The notes beneath the pieces are model-generated. The model had not been told where the DNA came from. It ran no database searches and worked only from the letters and a program-made list of their open reading frames with translations. Of a stretch of 64,000 nucleotides of DNA, positions 47,201 to 59,200 are shown in pieces. The translations under genes were made by a program, and so were the position numbers. Positions within the stretch are counted from its first letter, which is position 1; each line of letters starts with the position of its first letter. This DNA is from Enchytraeus crypticus (lineage: Eukaryota > Annelida > Clitellata > Enchytraeida > Enchytraeidae), in assembly GCA_905160935.1 (NCBI GenBank), contig CAJHZI010000425.1, positions 937,001-1,001,000 on the forward strand. Reading direction: 5' to 3'.

Positions 47201-50200
47201 GTATATATATGTATATATATATATATATATGTATACATATATATATATATATATGTATATTACATAAATATATATAATTTTCCGTTAGAGTGTCATTTAC
47301 TAGGTATTTAAATTTATTGTCGGTTTTAGACTATTTGGGGAGATACTTCTATGTTAAGTAGTATACACCGCGTTTTGCATTTAACGCATACGCAACTCAA
47401 TATAGCAGAATTGAAAAATCATAATACCTCCTGATAAAGTAAATCTATTCTTCTTTTGGATGGAAATTGCAAGCACGTTTAAGCAACGATTTACCTTCTT
47501 TTCCATCCCTTTTAACGTTTGTGTTTTTACGATAATTATGACTAAATATAAATTATTTTTAAATGGTCCCAAAGCAATTAATTATTTATTAAAATAGAAT
47601 TGAATATTATTTATCGCATTAGGATCGACTATGCTATAGATAATATCGGTAATCTTCTTTTATAGTATCTAGGTAAAAATAAATTTATTACTGGCCATAA
47701 AATATACGGATGATTTCCGTGGGATTGCTTGATTAAACTCTAAAGTCCCATACAAATTAAAGACTAAATGCCATGTGTCAGAAGTGCTAGGAAATATAGC
47801 CCAATCCATTCTCACCTTCGCATAAATTCTGTAAGAATTTTTTTGTTTTGTTTCTTCGGTAAAAAGCTAAGAATTCTATTGCACTACGGATCTTTGAAGC
47901 TGCAAATGACAGAGGTTAATTATTCCTGCCTTGTTCTACATTAGAGGTGCTAAAAGCTGGAGTGCATATCTCGATGTTATTTTAGTAATATTGTTCAATT
48001 TGACATTTAGTGGTGCAGGAGTTAGATAAATTAATAAATTATGCAGTGGACAAATGAGTTATTCAGCGATAAACCTGTACGGCGAGTACCTTTACTCTAA
48101 GAGTAGCCTGAAATAAACAGGATTATCTTTCTCTCGTTTTCTTCTAGTCAAGCTTCAGTAGTTTTAAATACAACCTCATCAGAGAACATTAATCGTAGGT
48201 TCACCAATCACCGCAATTCTTTGAAGTTGTAGTAATAAATGTAAGAAATGTAAGAGATGACGCGTAGCCTCTTCCGTTATAGATTGAGGTAAAACTTTAC
48301 TGATGTTAAAATTTAATCGAACGGTTTCTTATTTAACATTTTAGACACATTTTTGTCACATTTTCCAAAGAGTATATTATCAACAGTATAAGCCGTATAT
48401 AAACAGTACAATGACAATATCTTCAGTATAAAAGATAGATATACATGGAGAAGAAATAAGTTTTTGTTGAAAGTAAAGGCACTAGGTCTAAATAATATTA
48501 ACTTAGGCAATTTAAACATTTGAGGTGCATAAGGTATATTATTTTCACTTTCTATATTTGTTTGTTTTTTGTTGCACCTAAATGTGTATGCATTTTTGTT
48601 CTTTTGATTTCTTTCTACCATTTGGTGAAATATAGATTAATATAATATGTACTGCTAAAATAAATAACGCTATTTCAAATTTTGTAAGCTGTTGTTTCCG
48701 TATTTCAGAGTCTGATAACGGCAGCTAGAAACAAGGATGATGGGTGAGTTACATATTTAAACATAGCTGTTAGATGCATTTTAATTAGAATTTTGTCAGA
48801 ATCTTGGTATTTAGATGTCATTGTTTATTAGCAATTTTATCGAATTATTTTAGTCTCAGACGAAGGTGATAAGCTTAAGTAGGCCTACTGCTTGACGACT
48901 GTAACTTGGGAAATATTGAGAGCCGTTAAGTAGTTTCCCTTCTTGACAAAGTTCTGGTCCAAAGCACATACATGTACTTCCAAGCATGGTGTGCTTTCAC
49001 GCCTAATAAAGAAAGCACTACCCACCAGTGTGTCAATCCAATCTCAATTAATAGGCTTCAATTGCTAAATTTAATTAAACTTTCAGAAGAGAATCTGCTT
49101 CTTATTCAGAAGAGAATATAGCTTCTGACGCGATTTGTCGTTGCTTTCATCAGTTCAAGGTTAACAGCCTTTACAAACATTCATTGAACGTTTATGTTAC
49201 TAAAATTTGCCTCATATTTTCCTGATATACTTTCACCAGTAAGAGCAACCAACGCTCGCGTGTAATTAAACCGAACCTCTATAATACAAATTAAATTAGT
49301 CGGTCAGTTCTAGCAACTGTTTATGGGATTGGAGACAAACTAATAAAATAGGATATAAAATTCTATTTTACTAGTTTGTCTCCAATCGCACTTTACTTAC
49401 TTATCTCCAAACTTCGTTGCCGTGACAAAGTTTCGTAGGTTATTGACACAGGAGCGTATCATCTTTAATCTACACAACTCCATCACCGCCAATTAGCGGA
49501 ATCCTCTGGAGACCATTGTGGAAAAGATTTTATCGCGGAATTGGCGCAAGGAAGTCAATGACACATGCGTCGAAAGATCTGATTAATTGGAGATCGTATT
49601 TTTTACTGAAAAGATAAATGAGTCTGTTGGAAATACTAAATTTCAAGGTTTTTCTCTTGCTGAAGCGAGTAACGGAAATGCCGTGGGGATTTCAACGAAC
49701 CATTTTTAAAGTCTTCTTGTTAGAAGATTCGTTTTGTAAGGGCAAAAGGCGGAGGCTGACGAATAAAAGAACTAAGTTCTTGTGGAAAACTAAACGCTGA
49801 GATATTGCCTGCGATCAAATATGTTGCTGGAATGTTGAAATTTGAAGCAAAAAGGGAAGAAGAGAAAAGCGAAAGAAATATTTCACAACAGAGCAGGGTA
49901 TAATAGGAAAATAGGAAAAATAGGAAATCAATTTTGAAAATGAGAATAATCATAAGTAAAATACGACAATTAATATGAGCACACGACAACTAAATAATAT
50001 AATAGCTCTACTTTTACTTCTCAAATATCTCTCTAAGTGAACAAGAGACATGGCGTATAGCCTTTCACAAGAATTCGATACTCAACTTTCTTATTAATCA
50101 ACATATGCGAAAATGTTATTAAGTGATCCAGCATCTTTTGTCTCAATCTGGCTCTACATGTAGATGTCTACTTGCGTCTTTCACTTGATCTAACTAGTCG

Positions 50201-53200
50201 TAGTGTAATATTTTATAATTCTTTCTGGATAATTAAGAATCATCAAGGTCCTAATGGTCTCAAAAAACAACATTATCAAGAGTTAAGGTCCAATGGTTGA
50301 TTGCATTGTAAGAGTCATCATTTAAAATATCTCCTAGTGATTTCGTTTTATATAGATAACCCCACCCCCTTGTGGTGGTTCACTAATATCTCTCACTCTC
50401 TCTCTCTCTCTCTTTTAGTGCACTGCCCACTGGCAGGTCCATGGTGCATTTCACCCCACCCCCACTTGTGATGGTTCGTATTAGTTCTCAGCATATGGCA
50501 GACACACATTCGCCGTGGGAATCCAATTTCTTCATTATGAATAAGAGATAAAGCCTCAAACACTCTACGATAAATTCTCTACTGCTTTACGCTTGAGGGC
50601 AATCATCGTACATGACAAATAACTTACTCGCTCAAATACAAGCTATCTAATTTTTAATATTTTATCATGTTTAATGGAGTATATCATGCAAACGCATCTC
50701 TGTACTATACAACAATTACTTTCAGTAAAATTAGCGATATACATTGTATAGTATAAAATAGAATAAAATAATAAGAAGAATTACAAAACTAAATAAAAAT
50801 CCTCTTTACTCTGGCTAATATTATCAATATAAATTAGCAGTACTATAATAGTAAACTCATATGGAATTCACTATTATTTGTTGATTAATTACTATGCAGT
50901 ACTATTTTGACGAAGGAGTCAACATAAGAAATAAAATTTGTATATAATTAGAAATAGATTTAAAATTAACATCTAGTACAAATAAGAGTAATCACATATG
51001 TACATACAGATGTAAATTTAAAATTAAAATTAAAATTATTCTTCTTATTCCCATTTTTAGCCTCACTTCTACGTCTTATAATATTTCATCAAGTTCTAGC
51101 TGTAGGTTTGTTAATTTATTCAAGTGGTAACAGAGAAAGACTGTAAGTTATGTAATTTCAGTAAGGGTCTTGCACATATTGCAAAATATAAAAGAGGTAA
51201 TTTACATGTATATGAAAATATGATATGATCCCATCATATGATATATATATCTCGCTATTTGGTAGTATACTGTATATCTCTAGATTTTATATAGGGAGAT
51301 ATATTATGATATTTTATGTTTTCAAATTATATGAAATTGCTAAGCACGAATATCAGTGCATGGGTTAAGCCTGCAGTATGACATGTTAGGTGTTCAACTG
51401 TAGATGAGTGAATACAGGGTTCAATTCCTGTTTTCATACCATCGCTGATACGCTTTCGAGACAAGAAACTAGCGTAAAACTATCTTTTCGGCATTACCAA
51501 TTGGCTGAGAAAATATCCTGCCGGTAGTTTTAGAGTCACTCGGCCACTTGCATGTCTGCAACGTAACTCTTCTCCACGAGAAATTGTTTGTAATTTCCGG
51601 TCTGGAAGCGTAGTGACAAATAATCGACCAGCGGCTAAACAAAATACAACCGAATTGTTCCAGGAACCAGCAGCCATAGCTCTGCTCCTAGCTAAATGTG
51701 GCTAAATTATTTCCGACAAAATCTCTATTTAGTGGCTAATGAAATATAGATGAACCAAATGATATAAGTATGCCGTAACCTATATTTGAAAAAAGTAATA
51801 GTAGACCAAAGGGGTAGACCAAATCTTTAATTCCTTTTGTAATTCTTTAGCTGCTTCAAAAGTCAGGAGCAAACAAGCCTAGTATTAAATACAACAAATT
51901 ATTCAGGTAAATAGAAATCTTCCTCTTCTTACGAATATCTTTAATAATTTCTGAAAGATTTGCTCATAATTATGAGTTTGAGATTGCATTAAAGCTGGTA
52001 AAGCTATGGTTAACATCATCTTCCTCACTCGAAAGTGATGTCAGTGACGGGAGAGCTCAAGATTTGAACCCGCACATACTGATCCGCGGTCGAGTATCTT
52101 ATCGACTTCGTCACTGGCTCCAGCCAGTGGTGAAGAGCTGCCAATATAAAGCATGAGTAAAGCCTCAATGAATTGGATATTTCATCTCATTTTCTCTCTC
52201 TCTCTCTCTCTCTCTCTCAATATTCTATTGTAACGAGATTGAGATGGTTTATTGGCCGTTGTAGTAGCTCGAGGTGGGACCTGGCACGAGGGAGGCTGAC
52301 TCGATGGTCTCGCCGCAGATCGAGCATCAAGGATCGCTCGACGGGGGGAGCGGGGGCCCCCGGGGAGCAGAGACGAGCCGCCCCCCGACAACGCTCAATG
52401 AGCCTGGATGCGTGAGTAGCAGAAGTAATAGATACCGAGGGCTGGAAAAATGTCATAATTAATTCACTAAATCAATAAATAAATCAGATTGTTGATCAAT
52501 TATTTCAATTAGTCAATATAGCAATCAATAGGCTATCACTCGTTATTCAACTTATTATGATTTAACGTCCTGTTCCACGTCTTGATAAAGACGAGCAGGG
52601 GCGGATCCAGGAATCTTTTAAGGGGGGGCCGAAAATATTTTTTGAGAGTGTACACATTTTTTGCTTACGCCACGCCTTCTTCGGGGTATGTGACGAAACT
52701 AGAAAAAATGCTGTGGGGGGGTAAATTTTTCACTACTTCGCTCGGCTCACAGAGCGAGTGTATTCCCGTATCTTACCCCCCCCCCCCAGTCTACCCGTAC
52801 TAAAGTCTGGGGAAAACCTAAAATTCCTAAAATCCTACATTTGTTGTGGACAAAAGCAGGTTAATATTTTCACCTTCGAAGAAACTCAGCGGATCTGGGC
52901 GAATTGCAAAAATGACCTAATTTTGGCGGTATGGGCCCCTCCTAGCCGTGGCTGTTTGCACCACTGCTCCGGGATAGAGTTCACATTTTTTACTCAAACC
53001 CTTTTCTCCTCTTATACGTTGGTTTATGTGAAAATTAAGAGGTAGTGAAACGGTCAACCTTTTTTGGCCCCCCCATCCATACAGGCCTCCTAGTGTGCAA
53101 ATATATAGGACCCTAGTGGGGTCCACATTTGAAAAAATTCGAACAATAGTAGAACTAAGTTCCCTCTCTACCCCCCCCCCCCCCCAACCACTGCCCTTAC

Positions 53201-56200
53201 AAACATATTTATACATACAAATTATCATAGAAACAATGAAAATATAGTTTACCTTTCTTCGACGGACCTAGGGGGGGCCCGGGCCCCCTGGGCCCCCCCT
53301 GGATCCGCCACTGAAGACGATATATTTTATAAAGTTGGAGAAATCGATAATAATATAATAATTTAAGGTTCTCAAGAACAGCACTTATAAACTTAAAACT
53401 TCAAATTTGGTACAGATTTCTTAAGCTAGGTTCAAATACAGTAACATATGACAATAAGGAATTCATGTAACCATAAAATAAAGACTACCTTGATTTCATT
53501 TGATTCCTCAGAACGTTTTAGATAAATAGCGTTAAAAACTAGACATTATTTCGGAGAAATAAAGACCATGCATATATTTGTGCTACTCATAAATGATTCG
53601 TACAGGGCTGAGGAACTCTGGACTTCCACTAAGGACGCTATGGAGCTGCTGCATCCATCAGGATCTGCGTCCACGAGTCCCAGTCTTAGAGAACAGGTCG
53701 CCAAGGCCAACAGGATCCTTCGACGTTCGCATCGCTTGGGAGGTCTGTTCATGTTCTAGCGTTATTACACAGATCTGTTACTTTAAATTTACGAACAACT
53801 AACTATAATTATTATTCAACATTGCACGTGGTTTTAACGTCGTCTTTTCGCTGCTGAAGATAATGTTTGAGACATCTAAAGCTGATTAGATAACCACGTA
53901 AAGATTTGAAGTCCAAGACACATTTTAATTAGAAAAGACCGAAGAAAAAAGACGTTCTTAAACTATGAAAATTCGTTAATTTTATAGTATTTCAAGAGAA
54001 AATATTTGCGTTTTACACGAGATCATGGACGGTGTTTGAACAGCTCAAGCAAAATTGATTTATTTTATATATTCCGACTACACAAACAATATAACATATG
54101 CAATATAAAATTATCAACTGCTCAGTTTTAGCAGTCAAGTTATTCAATGAAATAGAATTGTATAATTTCGGTTTTGTTTTGTTTCAATTGGACTGCATAT
54201 TTTTATTTTTTATTTGAAAGGATCTTTATACAAGAATAGAAAGAACAATATTACCGGTGATGTATCAGGGAGCAAAGATAAACAGAAGCGCTCATCTGAC
54301 ATTATGCAAGGTTTGGTTTTAATGATGTTTGGCTATTAGAAAATCTGTTTTTGACGTTTAATAATTTGTGTAAGATTTTTAAAAATTTGTATTGAAGTTG
54401 GCGATTTTCAAAATAGTTATATTACTATGACCTGACATATGGTTAGTAAGCTGTTAATATAATGGCCTTTTTAACTTTATACCTGAGAATTTTTGATCTC
54501 ATGGCGTTTTTACAATTTAGAACCGTATACCAGTTTTTCGCATAGAATGCCTGTTCAGAGATAATAATAAAATGGCACTGCACTAAACAGACAAATGTGA
54601 TACCCAGATCTTTTTCTCCGAAATGAAGAAATTTTAAACCTTAGCGAAAAATTGAAGAAAATATTAAATGTTTAGAGGAAAACAAAAACATCATGAAACA
54701 AAAGGCATCGGTCGTTGAACAGGAGTTGGCATATGGAGAGCACTCTTAAGTAGACTAGGTACTAATTGACGAATAGACTTAGACTTAAAAGACTTAGACT
54801 TAAGATACTTAGACGAGATAATAGACTTTGACTTAATAGACTTCGACTTAGTGGACTTAGACTTAGTAGCATTAAACTTAATAGATTTAGACGAGATAAT
54901 AGACTTTGACTTAATTTATATACTTTGACTTAATAGACTTCGACCTAATAGGCAGAGACGAGATAATAGACTGCGACTCAATAGACTTAGACTTTATAGA
55001 CTAAAAATTGATTACAACATTTAGATAGATACAAATTTTGCTCATACAGCAAAAACATCAATCTTGGCATCATCCATGCTTTCTCAGGAAGGAGAACGTA
55101 GATCATGGAAAGTGCGATTCAGTCGTATTATATAGGATTGTAGGTGTATAGATGAGGTGTAATATCTCAGTCCGAATAAATAATAACAATGGCTTACTTA
55201 CCGAATCCGTAACTAGTTAATCATCCTGGGCTCTATCATATATACTACGAACATTTGCATGCAATGTATGTTTTGATTTTGATATTCGTAATATTAGAAA
55301 TTTTCATAGACGACAGTAGCGCTCTAATCATGCTGCTGTTGTTGTTTGTTTAGTGTTCGATGTTCTCATAAACAATTACTGTAGAGTAGTGATGTTGCTG
55401 TAGCGCTGTTCGAAGCCGTTGAAGATGGAGATTTGGTTAGAGTGCAGGATATGCTCACAGAGGCAGATTGGAATGACCTGGATATAAACAGGTGTGTGTG
55501 CGCACGTATGTATGGTTGTATGCGTGTATGTGTGTGTGTGCATGTCTGTATGGTGGCATGCGTGTATGTGTGTGCACGTATGTATAGTGGTATGTGTGTA
55601 GGCCTATGTGTGTGTGTCAAAGACGCATCTTCTAAAAATATAGAACGCCATTACAAGCCGATCTACTGAAGCTATCTGCAGAAAAATAAATTGTGCTGAA
55701 GAGAACTTATGTTTTAATTACACGGTGCCAGTCAGATGTTCTGTATCTAAGGTTTTCCATAGGCATTTGTAATGAGCTCCCATATGAAACTAAGTGGAAA
55801 ATTAAATTGTGATACAATTTTATTTGATCATAGCCTACCTACTAGCTTTTAGTGTATAAAGCTGGTAAAGCTAATGCTAACCTCAGTTTCCTCACTCGAA
55901 AGCGATGTCAGTGACGGGAGAGCCCAGGAATACTGCCATCAATGGATGCACTTTAAATAAAGAATTTAAACACCGTCTAATCTTTCCTAGACCATAATAA
56001 ATGTGAGAGATTTATATCATTATAGTCCAATATTGTCCCACATTTTATTGTATTTTCACAATTCACATAGAATTTATGTGCGGTAGCTTTATGTGAATTT
56101 GTATTGCAGTGTTAACTCTGACGACTTGACATGTCTTGATACGGCCATGCTCACAAACCACGCCCACATTGCTCGTCTGCTCATCCTTCACGGAGCTCAA

Positions 56201-59200
56201 GAAAACCGAAAACGTGGGTGTTAAACTTTCACTTTTCTGTTTTCCGAAGGGTCATGCATTTTTAATCATTACTTCAAAGCTTTCTGACTTTACGTAAGGA
56301 TCGTTTGTTGTTGTAGCGGCCTTTTTTTCTCTAACAAGTCTCTAATAATTTATACATCATTATACAGAAAAGGAAAGAAGAAATGACAGGAGCAGCATGT
56401 GAATTATTGATGTAAGCGCAATTACATTACAGTAGAAACACTAGCGCAATATTAAAGCAATAGAACGTGATCCGCAGCTGAGATCTGTTAAGGAGTTAGA
56501 TTTCCCAACAAGTTAAGCAGAATGCATAAATTTGCTTAAGTCCGACACCAGAAAATTCTGAGTCAGGTGTAATAATATTTGACGGTTTAGTAGTACTATT
56601 CATCTTTCTAAAGATTATGTCATATTCATAGCCGACTTTTCTGATATTGGTAGTAATTTGAAAATATGCTTATTATAAAGTATCTGCAATTAAAGATATT
56701 ACATGAGATACTCTACATGTATGTATTTAAAATAATAATACTTCTCCTGTTCAACTTGACATTCAGTAGTTTACGGACAAATGGTATTGCTTCATTGCGC
56801 TCATGTCCTTTATGAAGTAGGCTAACAAGAGAGTGTAGCACATTACTAGAGCGTGAGACTCTGAATCGTTGGAATTAGACTCAAATCCATGTACTTGATT
56901 CCATGTTCAATGTACTTGTATGTCGTATGTGTATGCTCTATATTGGTGCGTATATTTGTTGTATGTATAGTCTATGTTGTTATGTATTTTTAAATGTTGT
57001 AAGCTCTATGTGGTTGTATGCATTTGAATTCCGTATGTATGTTTAATGTTGTTGCGTGTATTTAAATGCTATATCTATACTCTCTGTTATTGTATGTATT
57101 TGGATGCTGTATTTATACTCTCTGTTGTTGCATATATTTGGATGCTGTATGTATAATCTATATTCCTGCATTTATTTGAATGTTGTATAGATAGTCAATG
57201 TTGCTGCATAAGAATGTTGTATATAGGCTCTATATTGTTGCATCATTGCATGTATTTGAATTTTGATTATATAGTCTATATTGTTGGAGTACTTGTATGT
57301 TGATGTACGTTCTATGTTATTGTTGTTGTTGTACACACAGTACAAGAGTCAGTGGGACAGATGGTGAGGCACGTTGAGGGACTGTACGGAGAGGCGGCGC
57401 TGAGAGTCTCGGAGCTGAGACTGGCCCTCAGCTCATCTACTTCCTCGAGCAACAACCAGTCCAGTCTGCTGAAGGTTAAATTAACCCTAAGTAATTTAAT
57501 AAAAATCTTAAATCTGCATTTATATATTGTTATCAGATTCCAGTTATTTTATTGTTTGATGGCAACAACCAATCCAGTCTGAAGAAGGTTAAATTAGCTA
57601 AACTTAGTTTCATAAAAATCTTAAATCTGCATTTATATATTGTTTATATTAGTCAGATTCTATCTGTATGAAGTCTTTTATCTTTATGATTTTGCCTGAT
57701 GATCTCAATGAAATAGAAGGTTAATATCCAGAGAAATAAAGAACTTTCATAGCTTATTATTTATTGAGGGCATATTAACAAACAATATCAATGATGCAAC
57801 ACTGAAATTTGAACAAATGAACATGCAGTTAATCCCAGGTCCAAAAGCATTTCGAAAATGTATTCTATCATCAACTCTATACGATCCGATAACTTTAAAT
57901 TAATTGTTACTTTTTCGACAACTTCGAAATAAATCAACTGTTTTACATTATACTTATGTGCAATTAAATGACTAAAGATAGCAAAACCTACATTTAATGG
58001 ATCTATCCTGCGGGAATCAAAATGTAAAGTATTATAAAAAATATGACCTAGTAAATGCATGTAAAGGCTGGTAAAGCTAATGTTAACGTCAGTTTCCTCA
58101 CTAGAAAGCGATGTCAGTGACGGGCGTGCCCAGTATTTGATCCCCGCATATGCATGTACAGATCCGCATTGAATATCTTACCGATATCGCCACTGGCTCC
58201 AGCCAGTGAACAGTTATTTCTTCTGGTGCTAAATGCAATACGTTATTTACTGTTTAACCACCAACATCTATCTGCAATATCTAATATATAAATATCTGCA
58301 ATAAATAATAAGATGAGGTAAAGAAATGTCGAAATTTTTCTACGAAAAAAAATACTTCAACCGCTGACTGATGCCGTATATCACAAGTCATTTAATGTGC
58401 TACTTTATTTTGCAGGAAAATGAGAAATCTTTGATTCATTGGCAGCTGAGGAAAAATTTGTTCAGTCAGATGAAATCTGTTCTCGTCTCTTCAAGTAATA
58501 TAACTATCTGCTTTCTTATTACCCGATACCTTAAACCTGTTTTCTTACGGCCTGCTTTATAAAAGTGCGCTTTCTTACTGCCTACTTTCATACTGCCTGC
58601 TTTCTTACTGCCTGCTCGATAACTCGGCGCTTTTCTATTTATCTAATTAATTTTTGCAAAATTGAGTCTGCAATTTGAGTTGAGATTATTAATTTTAGCC
58701 AGAGAGAAACTTTGAAATTAATTAATTAATTTTAACCAAATCAGTGCGCTTAGTTTGCTATTTGTTCTAGTTGAATTTTAACTACTTCTGTCATTTAGAA
58801 TACTTCCTTGTTTTATATTATCTACGTTTAGTGTATACGTATTTTATTTTGATATTTTTCTAAACATTATATTTAGAAAAAAATATTTATAAATATTTGA
58901 CTTGACATACTGATCATATTACTGATTGTATAACTATGGTATTCAGTAATATTCATAATTTTAGCAAACTATGTTTCATAAATAATTAATATTTAATAAA
59001 TAATTTTTTGTGGGATACGGTCTTTAAGAGAGGTATGAAAATTAGGGGATTAATTGGTGCTAAGGTATGGGATAGAGAGATGTGGAGAAGGTCTCTTATT
59101 ATCCCGACCCAATCTAAACTAGGTTTTAAGGGAAGATGATGATGGTGATTTAATAACCTGGAGCCAGTGGTGATGTCTATAAGACATTCGACCGCGGATC

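Noticed and set aside
51480-51677. 65-codon minus-strand frame beginning M-A-A-G-S-W-N
   Set aside because: It looks mildly protein-like but overlaps a decayed SINE1, lacks recognised motifs, and lies antisense in an ANKFN1 intron. Left unannotated.
52173-52462. Alternative frames over the GC-rich ANKFN1 exon
   Set aside because: Only one frame fits the splice phases of both neighbouring exons; the others are shadows.
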